From: Phoronis ovalis
Taxonomy: Eukaryota; Phoronida; Phoronidae
Reading direction: 5' to 3'
Assembly (NCBI GenBank): GCA_028565635.1
Contig: JAOXYB010032175.1
Span: 1-30,275 of the forward strand
DNA: 30,275 nt
The translations under genes were made by a program, and so were the position numbers. The notes under the pieces were generated by a model. That model made no database searches. It saw only the letters and a list, made by a program, of their open reading frames with translations, and was not told where the DNA came from. Each line of letters starts with the position of its first letter. Position 1 is the first letter of the stretch. This document shows, in pieces, positions 18,295 to 29,314 of this stretch.

Positions 18295-20265
18295 TTGCTA
18301 AGATACTTGATCACCATAGTTGACCATACATTTTACAAACCGATGTTCTGGTATTGAATAAAAGGACATTAAATATATATGTTAATAACTCCATATTTCC
18401 GGCCAATATTTAGATAATTTAATAAAATAAAAATGCAACCGACATGTCGACAAACACAAGTAGCATTCATATATGGTTACCGTTTTCCCAGTTGTCCCTG
18501 AAAATTTAAGCTGTGACACCTTTCAGATTATTAAATGGAAGCACGCATCAGACATAACAACAAATTAAATACCTTCATTGCATGTCTTAGCATGTTATTT
18601 TATTGCACGTTGCTGTAAAACATAGCAGAGTAATATCTATTACAATTAGAATTATATCTGTTTTTAATTGTCTACAGATATAGATAAAGTAAAGCCGAAA
18701 AGAGAAACAATCACATTGTTATGGTTAACAAGTATAGATCTTTAATTAAAAGCAAGCAAAATGTTTCGTTATGATTGTTAATTTAATATATCTTGCGCAC
18801 AAGGAAATAACTAACTTAATATGCACATGTTAACACGTATATTTTATTCCTTCCATCTCCTTTTCCGCCAAAAGCTTTCCGTCTTTCATTCGTTAGTATA
18901 AAATCAATGCCCCATTTATTATATTATGCTAAATTGTTTCATTTTCCTGCAATAAAAGTAAAAGTAAAAAACAGTACACACCCAATCAGACATGGTTCAA
19001 GTGAGCTTTACGTTGGACTGGATAACGTTAAAGATATCTTTAAAAAAAACACGGTAACTTTGTTAAACCACTAAATTGCAGGTTTCCATTCTATATTTGG
19101 TTTTTATAGTAGGTATTATTATTATAGCTATCTTCATTATCAGCACCGTGTTTGGAATATTTGTGCGCCTTCTGGAAATAGCATTGAAATGATATGCGCG
19201 AGGAAATAGGGTCGCTCAGAGTTAGATGTAAGCATTCTATTCACGATCTGATCTGCAAGAAATTCCAGCATTATATTCAAATCTATTGTGGAATATCAAG
19301 GAGTTAATCGAGACATAATTAACATGTTTAAAAAATAGCATTGAAATATGTGTGATAAATATGAATGCGTTTGGTTTTATCTTTTATATGTTAAAATACG
19401 CTGTTGAAGGTTTAGCAAACGTAGTGGAAATTTCTCAAAGGAGAATAAGCAAAAAAGGGAAAGATTGAGAAAACGTCGTTAACTGAAACATTTTTGCTTC
19501 AGGATTATAACATTCTTGTAAGCTACGCGGAGTATGTTTGTGATTAACACATGATTATCTTCAAAAAGCACGCTAATCGTGTTTTCTTAGTGGAGTACTG
19601 TATATGTTTATATATGTGCATGTGTTCCTCTGTTCTGAATTTCATACTTGGACCACAATGTAAACAATTATGTTTCTGATAGCGCTACCAGGCTTACAAA
19701 AGAATTAAAAAGCAGCCTGTCTTATCATCAATACCTGTCTTTTTGATTTAAAAGGAATTAAATTATGACATTTATTTAATTAACAGAATTGGCAACTATA
19801 TCAACCAGAGCAAGAGTTATATACAGGTGATACGCACCTTAAAATGAGTGGTGCCACATCGCAAAGAGTGTTACATATTAAGTCGTAGTCGGCGCACAAT
19901 TACCGCACAGGTAAGTAGTAAAAATGTGTTTTTTTACTGAAAATATGCTTAACAGTTTATAAATAATTAGATGATAACACTGTACGTAATCAAATGGAAT
20001 ACACGGTGAAATCCGGATAAAACCTTTGTAAAACTGTATGTGAGCCGTTGCTATGTAAGACTGATCACGTAGACCAAAGCGACATTGATAACGACGGATC
20101 CAGATCACGGGCTCCAGTGACTAAAATATACGCCAGTACGGTAAATTGTCTGACCGTGTTGCGTATAACATTCCCGTTTCATTGCGATAATGCAGGCTAA
20201 AAATGATGATTGAATTGAAACTCTGAAATACTTTTTGTGTAAAATAACCTAGGTTAAGGCTTGCG
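18295..20265. other. AT-rich non-coding DNA
   Basis: No gene established. The short hydrophobic frame at 19082-19192 and the minus frame at 19878-20108 are at chance level. Confidence 0.45.
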
Positions 20266-20420
20266 GCTATATAGGGATGTGCGGCCCGTGGGTCCATCTT
20301 TTAATCAAATTAGCAGAGTAGTGGATCAGTTTTTTTTATCAATTATCAGAGTGGATTAGGTTTTGGCTAAAAAAAAGCAAAATTAATCAGGTTTTAGACT
20401 TCATTTCTTCAATGAGTAAG
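20266..20420. repeat. Degenerate short-period repeat, copy 2
   Basis: CTATATAGGGATGTGCGGC is followed by units such as ATCAAATTAGCAGAGT and GTGGATCAGTTTTTTT, matching the layout at 13160-13330. CCCGGG ends are missing, so it is a truncated or distinct relative. Confidence 0.6.
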
Positions 20421-20695
20421 CATTATGGTTTTTCATTTTAGTAAACAGGTCTTCCCACAATTGGGGATTTTACCAAGCAAAGTTTAAGCAAACATTTTTT
20501 TTAGTAGTTAAGAGGATATATCCGGTTATTAGGACAGGAACGCATACCTCTACCCAAAATCTTGTGAAGTAACTCACCCCTGGAAATTAGAATTCAATGC
20601 ACATATATATATGCACAATAATAGTTTTATGTCATTTGTTTCTGTCACTCGGCACACCATGTCAAAAGCTCATATACTTGTATAGATTCCGTTGC

Positions 20696-21026
20696 CCCGG
20701 GGGGCAGTCAGTATGAAAGTGGGTACCCATGTTCCAACATGGGTTTTCAAAAAAGGCCCTGACGAAGTGAAATTCTGCAAAAATACACCTCTAAGGAAGT
20801 GAGATTTTTGAAAAAATACACCCCTAAGGAAGTGACTTTTGGGAAAAAAAGCCCCTATCGAAGTGTCACACCTCCAAAAAAAACACCCCTTTTCGTGATT
20901 TTGGCTGAAAAATCAGACCCTAAGCACGTAACGCGCGTTACGCATCGGTGGTTCCAAAAACATACCCTTTCACGCGAAATTTTGTTGGAACATGCGTACC
21001 CACTTTTATATTGACTGCCCCCCGGG
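20696..21026. mobile_element. CCCGGGGGG-ended transposon, type A, copy 1 (331 bp)
   Basis: Starts CCCGGGGGGCAGTCAGTATG, ends with the inverted equivalent TATTGACTGCCCCCCGGG, and is flanked on both sides by TCCGTTGC (20688-20695 and 21027-21034), an exact 8-bp target duplication. The core has about four ~29-bp units resembling AAAATACACCCCTAAGGAAG and a 16-bp palindrome CGTAACGCGCGTTACG (20927-20942). There is no transposase, so it is non-autonomous. An 8-bp duplication fits hAT-, P- or Zisupton-like enzymes. The superfamily is not established. Confidence 0.93.
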
Positions 21027-21034
21027 TCCGTTGC

Positions 21035-22725
21035 ATATAACCATCACCGGGAATTATAGCAATATTATAATTTGTTTTGTTATATTACATTTGTAATGTG
21101 ATACACCATTCTTACATATTATCACAAAGATACTACAGTTGTTGTAATTATTCTTGCGATTTCATTTTAAAACACACATGAATTATAATTTTAAAGTATT
21201 AATCCTGGCTGGTTATTGTGCGTCAGACAGCTTAAAACTTAAAAAGTGAGCTGGTCTATGCAAACAACCAATTGTTGGGTTCTTAACTTTTCGAATACTC
21301 TATCTTCATTAACCTTTGCTAAAGTCTGTAGTATTTAAATGCAGTTAAACATACTTCTAGAACAAGGTAAACAATTTTTCCTTTACGTTTCAACATCAGG
21401 TAAGAATATAATGTTTTGTAGTTAATACATATCCTAAAGGATTCCTAATTGGCTAAGGTATGAATCCACAGCGATTTAGGAAAACAAGCAATAGCTTATA
21501 ATTAATTCTAAGTAAAAAAACAAGTACTTCATACAATACAAGTAGTACTAATTTGTAAACTTTAATTAAATTTTAATCTATTCTAGTTATATACCAAAAG
21601 TATAATAAATAAAATTTTAACCTTAAACTATTACTGCATGAAGTTCTTAAGTTGAATCGAAGATATCGATGATACTTGCAGGGATTAACCAAAGAAACAA
21701 TTGTCTTAAGATTTAAAATGAACATTATTCTCCACATTATTTTCTCTTTTCTTTTTCTTTTTTCCCCTATGTGATCATGGGAATATTTTTATTTGAAAGC
21801 TGGAATAATTTTGCACTAAGTGATAGAAATCACAATTTGAAATTAAAATGCCTTTTTTGTTAAAATTTGATGGGATTACAAATTAAAATTTTAACCCCGA
21901 CGGTCTGCGGTAAAAGTTCACGGGAAAGTGTACTGTACGAAAAACCAGGGATAGAAATGAGATATAATTATCTTTATTTGTGAATGAACATAATTTTCTC
22001 TGTTACTTCTAAGGAGGATCAATTATATCCTAGCTAGTTTATGCCAAACCCTGTATCGTAAGGTGACAAGCATCATTTCCTGCACAGTCTTTTAATACTT
22101 AAATTTATGCTTCTGGCAATTTTGATATCAAAAATTTCTTGTCAATACAATCTTCCGAATTATACACAATATACAAAAAAATATTAATAAAACATTCATA
22201 AAGATTCTTCACATTTTATGGTAGTAATCAGCGGCATTAAACTATTTCACTTAAGTGGTATATGCTGTAATCATTTCAAGCCGACACCTACTCTTAGTTC
22301 TTACAATAGTTTTTTTACGAGTAAGACAACCAGCTGGTATAACAGGTGGGTAGGTAAATCACAGTAAAAATATATATAAATCTACGTGTATAAGCACGAT
22401 CTGGCCTATTATCTTTGGTGACTACTTCGACAGATATCGTATATAATATTGTTATAATGCGAGTTTAAGAAATACGAACGGATTTATATGTTTGAAAATC
22501 AGGATTTTGAATAAAGTAGCTTAATCCTTAAGGTGAATCTAAATAAATTCAAATCAGATGTACAGAAAAAAAAACAGTACTCAAAACAATGTCGATATCT
22601 TCAAGTACTCTCAAAGGTTATATCGGTGCTGCTAATCTCGTTAAAAGTCTAAAAAGAGAAACTGTTTGCTTCTTTGCCAGTTTTACGTGAGTTAAGTGAT
22701 GTAATGTTGTGTATAAAGGTGTAAT
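21035..22725. other. AT-rich non-coding DNA
   Basis: No gene or repeat border recognised. A pyrimidine tract at 21743-21765 is followed only by a short open frame. Confidence 0.45.
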
Positions 22726-22813
22726 AGTAACAGCAAAGGCATGATAAATATTCCATAGTCTGTAGTTATAGTAAGAGCGAAGGCATGATAAATATTTCAT
22801 AGTCTGTAGTTAT
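22726..22813. repeat. 44-bp tandem repeat, two copies
   Basis: AGTAAcAGCaAAGGCATGAT and its continuation to TAGTCTGTAGTTAT repeat at a 44-bp period with three to four differences. The minus open frame 22618-22800 runs through it. Confidence 0.9.
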
Positions 22814-22967
22814 AGGTTATGAACTGTATGTAGCTAAAATTACGTACATTTAACAAGCCATTTACTGTTTTATTTATTATAAAGTGAAATTAGTGATGAA
22901 TATTGCCTTATAATGATTGCATAACATTTTGACACGTCCCAGCGGCTGTCCATAATAGGCAGTATAT

Positions 22968-23291
22968 CCCGGGGGGGTACTCAAGTTTTTGTTGACTACG
23001 GGGATGTGCCGCGGAACCCAATCCAAATTTTAGCTTGTGGTAGCAAACCCAATCCAAATTTTTTGAAATTTTAGGGTAGTAATCCAAATTTTATGAAATA
23101 TAAGGGTAGTAATCCAAAATTTTAAAATTAATCCAAATTATTTGCTGTAAACAGCGGGTAGCAATCCAAATTTTTGAATATCGTTATGGTAGCAATCCAA
23201 AAAAATACAGTGAAAAGTATACAATCCAAATCCAAAATTTTCAACTCGTCTGCACACCCCCACCAAAATATTACCTGAGTACCCCCCCGGG
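22968..23291. mobile_element. CCCGGGGGG-ended transposon, type B (324 bp)
   Basis: Starts CCCGGGGGGGTACTCAAG, ends CTGAGTACCCCCCCGGG, and is flanked by CAGTATAT at 22960-22967 and 23292-23299, an exact 8-bp duplication. Its core is a different minisatellite, with units like GGTAGCAATCCAAATTTT. Type A and B share the first ~8 terminal bases and target-site length but little else. Confidence 0.92.
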
Positions 23292-23299
23292 CAGTATAT

Positions 23300-24630
23300 A
23301 AGGAGGACTATTCCCCTGAAGGACTAATGAATGGAAAACCTGTGGCTTTACGCCGCCATCTGGTGTCAAAAGTGTGGAAAACCTAGTTGTCTTGTTTGTT
23401 TACCAAAATCCTCATCTTGTAATCAATGAAGAATGCTTCTAAACGTCTGAATGTTTTCACAATTACTGCTAAAATAATAACGATCTATATATTAAAATGC
23501 AATCAAAGTGTACATTACATAGAGGTGATTTTTTTTTCAACTCATTTGTTGGCTTATGTTTTTTAACTTATTGTTTGATTCTTATGTATAAAAATCAAAT
23601 ATTATGTATCCAGTAATAAAAATAAAACATAGTGAGTGGTAACTATCTGCTTTTTTTTTTTTTGCAAAAAAAATATAAAGTAGGTCTGTTTTGAGTGTCC
23701 CTGCCTGTTTGTTTGTTTGTTCCTTTGTCCGTTAACAACAATCATAATATAAAACATAGGTATGGATGGATATAGTGAAATGTTTTTTTACGCGATATAT
23801 TTGAGTAGAAAATCTGGTTTAGTTAGTATATACACTCAACTGTACAGACAGTCAAATCCTTGAATTTATATGCTCTAGTCTAGTCACTGCTAAGAACAGA
23901 AGTAAAAAGGTAAAGACTGTTCATAACAGCTGAGCGTCAATATTAACACGGCTGCTGGAAGGCTATCAGTCGCTGTTATGTTATTTATATCTATATTATG
24001 TCGCTATTATTTATTTAAGTGCGTTATAGGTTTAAATGGATCATACATGTAAAGCGCCTTTTTAATTAAGGTAGTTTTTTAATTAATACATATGACCTTT
24101 TAAAACAAGTATCATCAGGTTTGAATTGTCTTAACATTTGTTCACATTTTCAATTCAATTTTGAAATCTTACGACAGAATAACTTGTTACAGGTTTTCGT
24201 ACAAAAATACATATGTTATCAATGCTTTTGTCATAAGCAGACTAGAATTATCGTATTTTGAAACAGATCATTTTCTCCAGTATATTTGAAATGTCATATA
24301 TCCTGTTTTGTCAAAAGGGAAACCCAATAGTTACTTGAAGCTGTCATTCAATTCCTATAACAGTAATTGTTTCTCGAGAATCACATAGCTATGCTGATGT
24401 GGGTACATTAATTTAAAATCATACTTGTGTTGAAATATTTAAATACATTCATAGGGCGGTTTTTATAAGTATGCAGAGGTTACCAAAATTGTTATACATT
24501 ATATTAGGATGAATTCTTCTGTTTTTTTTGTGTTTGTAGAATCAATTTTCTCTATTACCATTGGATTTGCATCTCATAATTCATAATTCAAAATGTTTTT
24601 ATACTCTAAGCAGGCATAGGAAAAATATTA
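23300..24630. other. AT-rich non-coding DNA with T-tracts
   Basis: Contains a T homopolymer at 23651-23663 and GTTT repeats at 23706-23722. No gene recognised. Confidence 0.5.
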
Positions 24631-24637
24631 ACTCTGG

Positions 24638-25309
24638 ATGAACGCATATTTTGCGTACCAGGTACTCCAAACGTGTCTGATACTATTTTTGTTACAGCAT
24701 ATATTGAACATACCAGTGTTGCAACTCATGTTATTGCATTCTCAGTTTCTGAATATTATTATAATAAACTCTTGTGTCACGATGGTAAACCGCACTTGCT
24801 GGTTTGCTAGAAGTCACTTCAATGTGCAAGAAAGCAATTTTTAACACATAGAATCCCTACCAATACAACCTTACTTAACCTTGATGAAATTAGTTTTCAC
24901 GATTTCAGCGAGCATATGTCATGCACGTCTAATCAGCCATTATTACCTACCTATAGATTTTGGAATTATCGGTATGTTATTAGATTCAAGAATTGACAGA
25001 GCATATTACATTTTTTGTTTGCCAGTTTTAGAAATAATTGGTGAAGTAGCATCATTTTTGATTGGATAATTGAAAAGCTATACTGTGTATATGCATATTA
25101 ATTGCGATAAAATCTGGGTACGAGGATACAGAAGGATCAGGAACGAATATAAAACCTCTCCGTCCGGAATGTCAACAGAAAATAACAATTCACTCAGAAC
25201 TAAACACGGTGAGTTTAGAACTGTGTGTCTATTTTACTCTCCAGTCTCCACTGTGTATTCGAAATATATTGGTTGCCTGGAATCGCTAGCGCTGTTATCA
25301 GAATCGTAA
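24638..25309 (+). pseudogene. Extended low-stop reading frame, possible decayed gene
   Basis: One plus-strand frame of 224 codons contains only two internal stops, TAA at 24842 and 25067. About 15 would be expected at this base composition. It translates to two hydrophobic, membrane-like stretches (for example QTCLILFLLQHILNIPVLQL, and FGIIGMLLDSRIDRAYYIFC), then a polar tail. The G-x-L-x-D...Y spacing is loosely like the last helices of monocarboxylate-transporter-type MFS proteins, but I do not claim that identity. CACG|GTGAGT at 25209 is a good donor. It may be exons split by unseen introns, a pseudogene, or a rare chance run. Confidence 0.3.
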
Positions 25310-26972
25310 AAAATGTAGTATAGCAATTTGACTTAGTTTAATAAGTGATAAAGAAATATTATTAAGATATCTAGGATATATAAAAAACGAGATATATATT
25401 AGGAACTGCAACACTTTACCGCATTCATACGTTTAGATCATATAAAAATTATATAAAAGTTTAGCGCAAAATCGTGTTGAATCAAATCATTAACTTTATG
25501 TGACATGAAGACCGTCATATACCGAATTCAGAATATAACAGACATTCAGAAATTATAAACTTCTTTACATATTGATCTATATAAGTTATACAGTTTTATC
25601 TTTATCTACCTCCCTTTTAAACGTACAATAATAATCAAAATGCATCTTTTTATTTCCCCTCTGTTTTATTATAGCACCCACTCGTTACCTTTATATAGTA
25701 ACAAATACGCAACTAAGAAGAAAAAGTCTGTTGAACTGTTCTTACTCAACTGGGCTACTTTCACAGTAAATAACTATATGTGATGTAGGTATTTAGAAAG
25801 TGAAAAAAAAGACATAACGGAAACACTACCTTTAGATTGGTATCTTTTATTGTTCGGTATCAAACTTATATTTTGGTTACACGCGATTTTGTACCTTCGC
25901 ACACAAAGTAAGTCTCCTAGTGATTCTTTGTTCGGAAATAGGTAAATCATTGGAACTATATTTTCTCGGGTTGGATACGTACTTTTTCAGGAAGTTAAGA
26001 AAAATAGGGTGTCATTTCTGGAGTCATGATGTATTTTGTCTGTGTTAAATATAAGAAATCGATCCTCTTTCAAATTCGGTGAATTTAAATGAGCAATAGT
26101 GCGTGATGTATATATCCCGGGCGCAGTATAGAGATTCGGTTAGATAAAATAGAAAACTAAATGTGTTCAAAGTTACTTATTTTTACTGGTCTATAAAAAC
26201 AGTTAATGAGAAATCATATATTCAAGTTTTATATCCAGGTTTCATATACAGTAGTATGACGAAACTTATGAATTTGTTAGTTTGCGCATTGTAATATCCA
26301 CATTTTCCGTGTGTACAAAGACCAAGCACAAAACAGAGTTTCCTTAATCATACACATAAAAGTAATAAGACTTATTTCTGATTTATTCTGATAAATAAAC
26401 ATATTTCATATGACACTTCACATTGAATTAATAACTATAATTAATAAGTAGGTATATATAAGAATAAGAAACACATGTAAGATTTATCTGGTTTATGTTT
26501 TTGCTACTTTACTCAGAATGAAGTTATGGTAAGTGGCGTCTGTCCTGACAGTTGTGTTCGATATCGATAGCAAGACGCGAAAATTATGAGTCCCTTGTGT
26601 CTTTTTATCGTTTCACATCAATTTCTTCATTCAAGGATGAAGTGCATCTTGCAGTGGCTTATTAATATATATATAATATACATGATGTGTACATTAAAGC
26701 GGTCACAAATCACTAGGCAGAACATACTATTACAATTAAGAACTGAAAGTTTTCACTGCTTTAGCACGTGATCCATACAAAATTATATTTCTATAACAAA
26801 CCAGTTTGTAAAATGACTTTGTTGTTTTGTAAGTTGTATACAACAGTTGAAATGTCTGTGGTTGTGTAATACTAATATGCAGGAATTAAAATCAATAGCA
26901 CCTAATTATTTGCCAATATAATCCTTTGATCTTTGAAGTTTATACCATTTGTAAAAATAATTTAATCAGACC
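25310..26972. other. AT-rich non-coding DNA
   Basis: No gene established. ATGAAGTTATG|GTAAGT at 26518-26534 follows a TATATATAAG box at about 26453, but nothing downstream supports a gene. Confidence 0.45.
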
Positions 26973-27009
26973 TAGGATATATAAAACTCAAAGAGTTTTA
27001 TATATCCTA
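26973..27009. repeat. Perfect 17-bp hairpin with 3-nt loop
   Basis: TAGGATATATAAAACTC, loop AAA, then its exact reverse complement. No flanking feature explains it. It could be a structured RNA element, but there is no terminator logic in a eukaryotic context. Confidence 0.9.
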
Positions 27010-28966
27010 AATCAAACTCACCACATCAAGATTGTGATACACTTGCTTACAAATTATCGTGAGCTGTGACGTTATGATGTCCACAAACGATATTTGCATA
27101 ATGAAAAATAGTGTCAAAGCTTCTTTCCATGTATTGATTTCGTGTAATAATTCAAAAGAAAAATACATGTAATTACTGCTACGGTTTATTGGTTTTGAAC
27201 GTTTCCATTTTTTGTACAGTCCTTTAACACACTGTTTCTAGAAACAAGATAATTCTATATAAGACACGATATAAGAATAGTTATTTTGTAATAACAAATG
27301 AAACTCTCACAACATCAAGTCTTGTCTTACTAGGTAAGAGGTTATCATACTGGATATGTTTGAAACATTGGACGAATTCTTCAATATTTGAATTTTTTTC
27401 ATTTGTTTACGATGCGAATCCGTAAATCCAGCAGTAATGATGATAAGACGATTGAAACGCTACGCCTCATATTTAATAGCGTTTACTCTTAGTAACAATG
27501 GATCTCAAAACACAAATCGATTTGCTTTCAGATGTAATTTCATCAGAGTCATTTAATGAATTAATTTAACATGGATTATATTAAATCTATCCTTGATTTA
27601 AACGAACACATATTAACTTTTTTTGGCATATAAGAAAAATGTTTACCACATATTTAGGGCAAATGTTGCTCAACCACTATGTACTCACTTCCCCTTGTAA
27701 CAAAAAGTAAGTGCACTGAAAACGATATATACATATAGATAACTCCTTAAGTGCTTTTACTTAAATTAGCGTCTTCCTTTAACACATGTCAGAAATGACT
27801 TATTTCACATGAAAAACTCGCAAATTTTAATTCATAAAGGTAAGTTCGTTTTTGTACAGTTAATTTGTGCCTCATTAACGCATTTTCCCTAAATCTTTAT
27901 AAGGGCCTTATAACCATTGATAAATTTCATTTAGGAATTAATATTGGTTGCAGTGTGTTTCCCCCTGGCGGCATGTGCTGGTGTTTATATAAGAATTGAT
28001 AGGATATGATAATCCACCATTTGCACTATTTACCATTTATTTGTAGTGTCGTATAAAAAGATATGAACAAAGTTATAATATGATTCTCCGATCAGAAAAC
28101 TCTGGATCCGCCCCTGCTTGTAATCACGAAATCGTTCTGCACGTGTTAACTGATCTGACTTAGTATAGCAAGGGATTGTGATATAAGAAGTTGCAAGCCT
28201 TTAATTCACCATCTTCGTATTTCCTGTCTCATAATACGTTTTCTTATATAAAAACAAACAAGTGAAAAACAACTGATTTGAAAACATTGGACAATGTATA
28301 TGTCTAAATTAAGATTTAAGAATTTAAGGCTAAAATTTTTATTTAACTGTCGTTTGATACAAAGCAATGTAAACATTAAAGCAAGGTATAAAACGTGAAA
28401 CAAAATTTAACCGGCAGCCGATTATTAGTTCTAAAAAGATTTTAACGATCCTTATTATACGCACGAGCGTGTTTCACAAACAACAAAGTGATGAGTTTAT
28501 CACCGTCGTAAAAAATGTATCTCAGACTAATGTTTACAAACAAACCTGAGAGAGTGCATATATTTGTTATTCTGTTCGTTGTCATAAGTTACGAATTCGA
28601 ATTGGCCATAAAACCGAATGAGATTTCTATTTTTATACTGTCCACAGACCTTTTTTAAATTAAAACGTTTTTGCTGTAGCGTTTAAATGAAAATATCTGT
28701 GTTTGTTTCCGTTGGATGAACTTGTTGTTTTCAACGCCTCTGTAAATTACACACAAATATGTAGATCTGCAATTAGAAAGATTCATTCATAACAATTGGA
28801 TGACAGGATAGAACTTACATACTGGATACGATGGTTCTTGGAAGGAGATGTTCAATAGGGATTTTTCGGACTAATTATTGATTATAGTTGAAATTCATTA
28901 GCGTACATGTCCGAAACACCAAGTTATTAGAAGGCACTGAATAAAGTATGATAGCAAGGTACGCAT
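27010..28966. other. AT-rich non-coding DNA
   Basis: Short protein-like frames at 27411-27510 and 27498-27568 are under 30 codons and not supported. One transposon-end-like motif is listed separately at 28100. Confidence 0.45.
28100..28116 (-). mobile_element. Solitary hAT-like transposon end
   Basis: On the minus strand it reads CAGGGGCGGATCCAGAG, similar to the CAGGGGCGGATC ends I associate with invertebrate hAT elements. No partner end was found, so only a remnant at best. Confidence 0.3.
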
Positions 28967-29306
28967 CCCGGGGGGGGGGTGCAGTCAATATGAAAGTGGG
29001 TACGCATGTTCCAACAAAATTTCGCGTGAAAGGGTATGTTTTTCGAACCGCCGCAGCGTAACGCGCGTTACGCGCTTAGGGTCTGTTTCTTTGGCTAAAA
29101 TCACGAAAAAGGGTGTTTTTTTTGGAAGTATGACACTTCGTTAGGGGTGTTTTTTCCCAAAAGTCACTTCCTTAAGGGTGTGTTTTTTCAAAAAACTCAC
29201 TTCCTTAGGGGTGTATTTTTTGCAATTTCACTTCGTTAGGGGCCTTTTTTGAAAAGCTATGTTGGAACATGGGTACCCACTTTCACATTGACTGCCCCCC
29301 CCCGGG
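28967..29306. mobile_element. CCCGGGGGG-ended transposon, type A, copy 2 (340 bp, inverted)
   Basis: Same family as 20696-21026 in opposite orientation: ends CCCGGGGGGGGGGTGCAGTC and CATTGACTGCCCCCCCCCGG, core units TCACTTCCTTAGGGGTGT, and an 18-bp palindrome around ACGCGCGT (29056-29073). It is flanked by GTACGCAT at 28959-28966 and 29307-29314, an exact 8-bp duplication. The G-runs vary in length between ends. Confidence 0.93.
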
Positions 29307-29314
29307 GTACGCAT

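Noticed and set aside
19082-19192. 36-codon membrane-helix-like frame after an AG acceptor
   Set aside because: Runs of Ile/Phe/Leu are the normal translation of T-rich DNA, and there is no partner exon.
20799-21014. 71-codon frame inside the type-A element
   Set aside because: The sequence is minisatellite and terminal repeat. The copy at 28967 does not support a conserved protein.
25148-25214. TATAAAA plus ATG plus GTGAGT as a promoter and first exon
   Set aside because: The ATG is only about 15 bases after the TATA box, upstream of where transcription would start.
26109-26125. CCCGGG flanked by TATAT and CAGTATA as an excision footprint of a type-B element
   Set aside because: The 8-bp flanks on each side do not match each other, so no target duplication supports past insertion.
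26518-26534. ATGAAGTTATG|GTAAGT after a TATATATAAG box as a first exon
   Set aside because: No downstream coding exon with matching phase was found.
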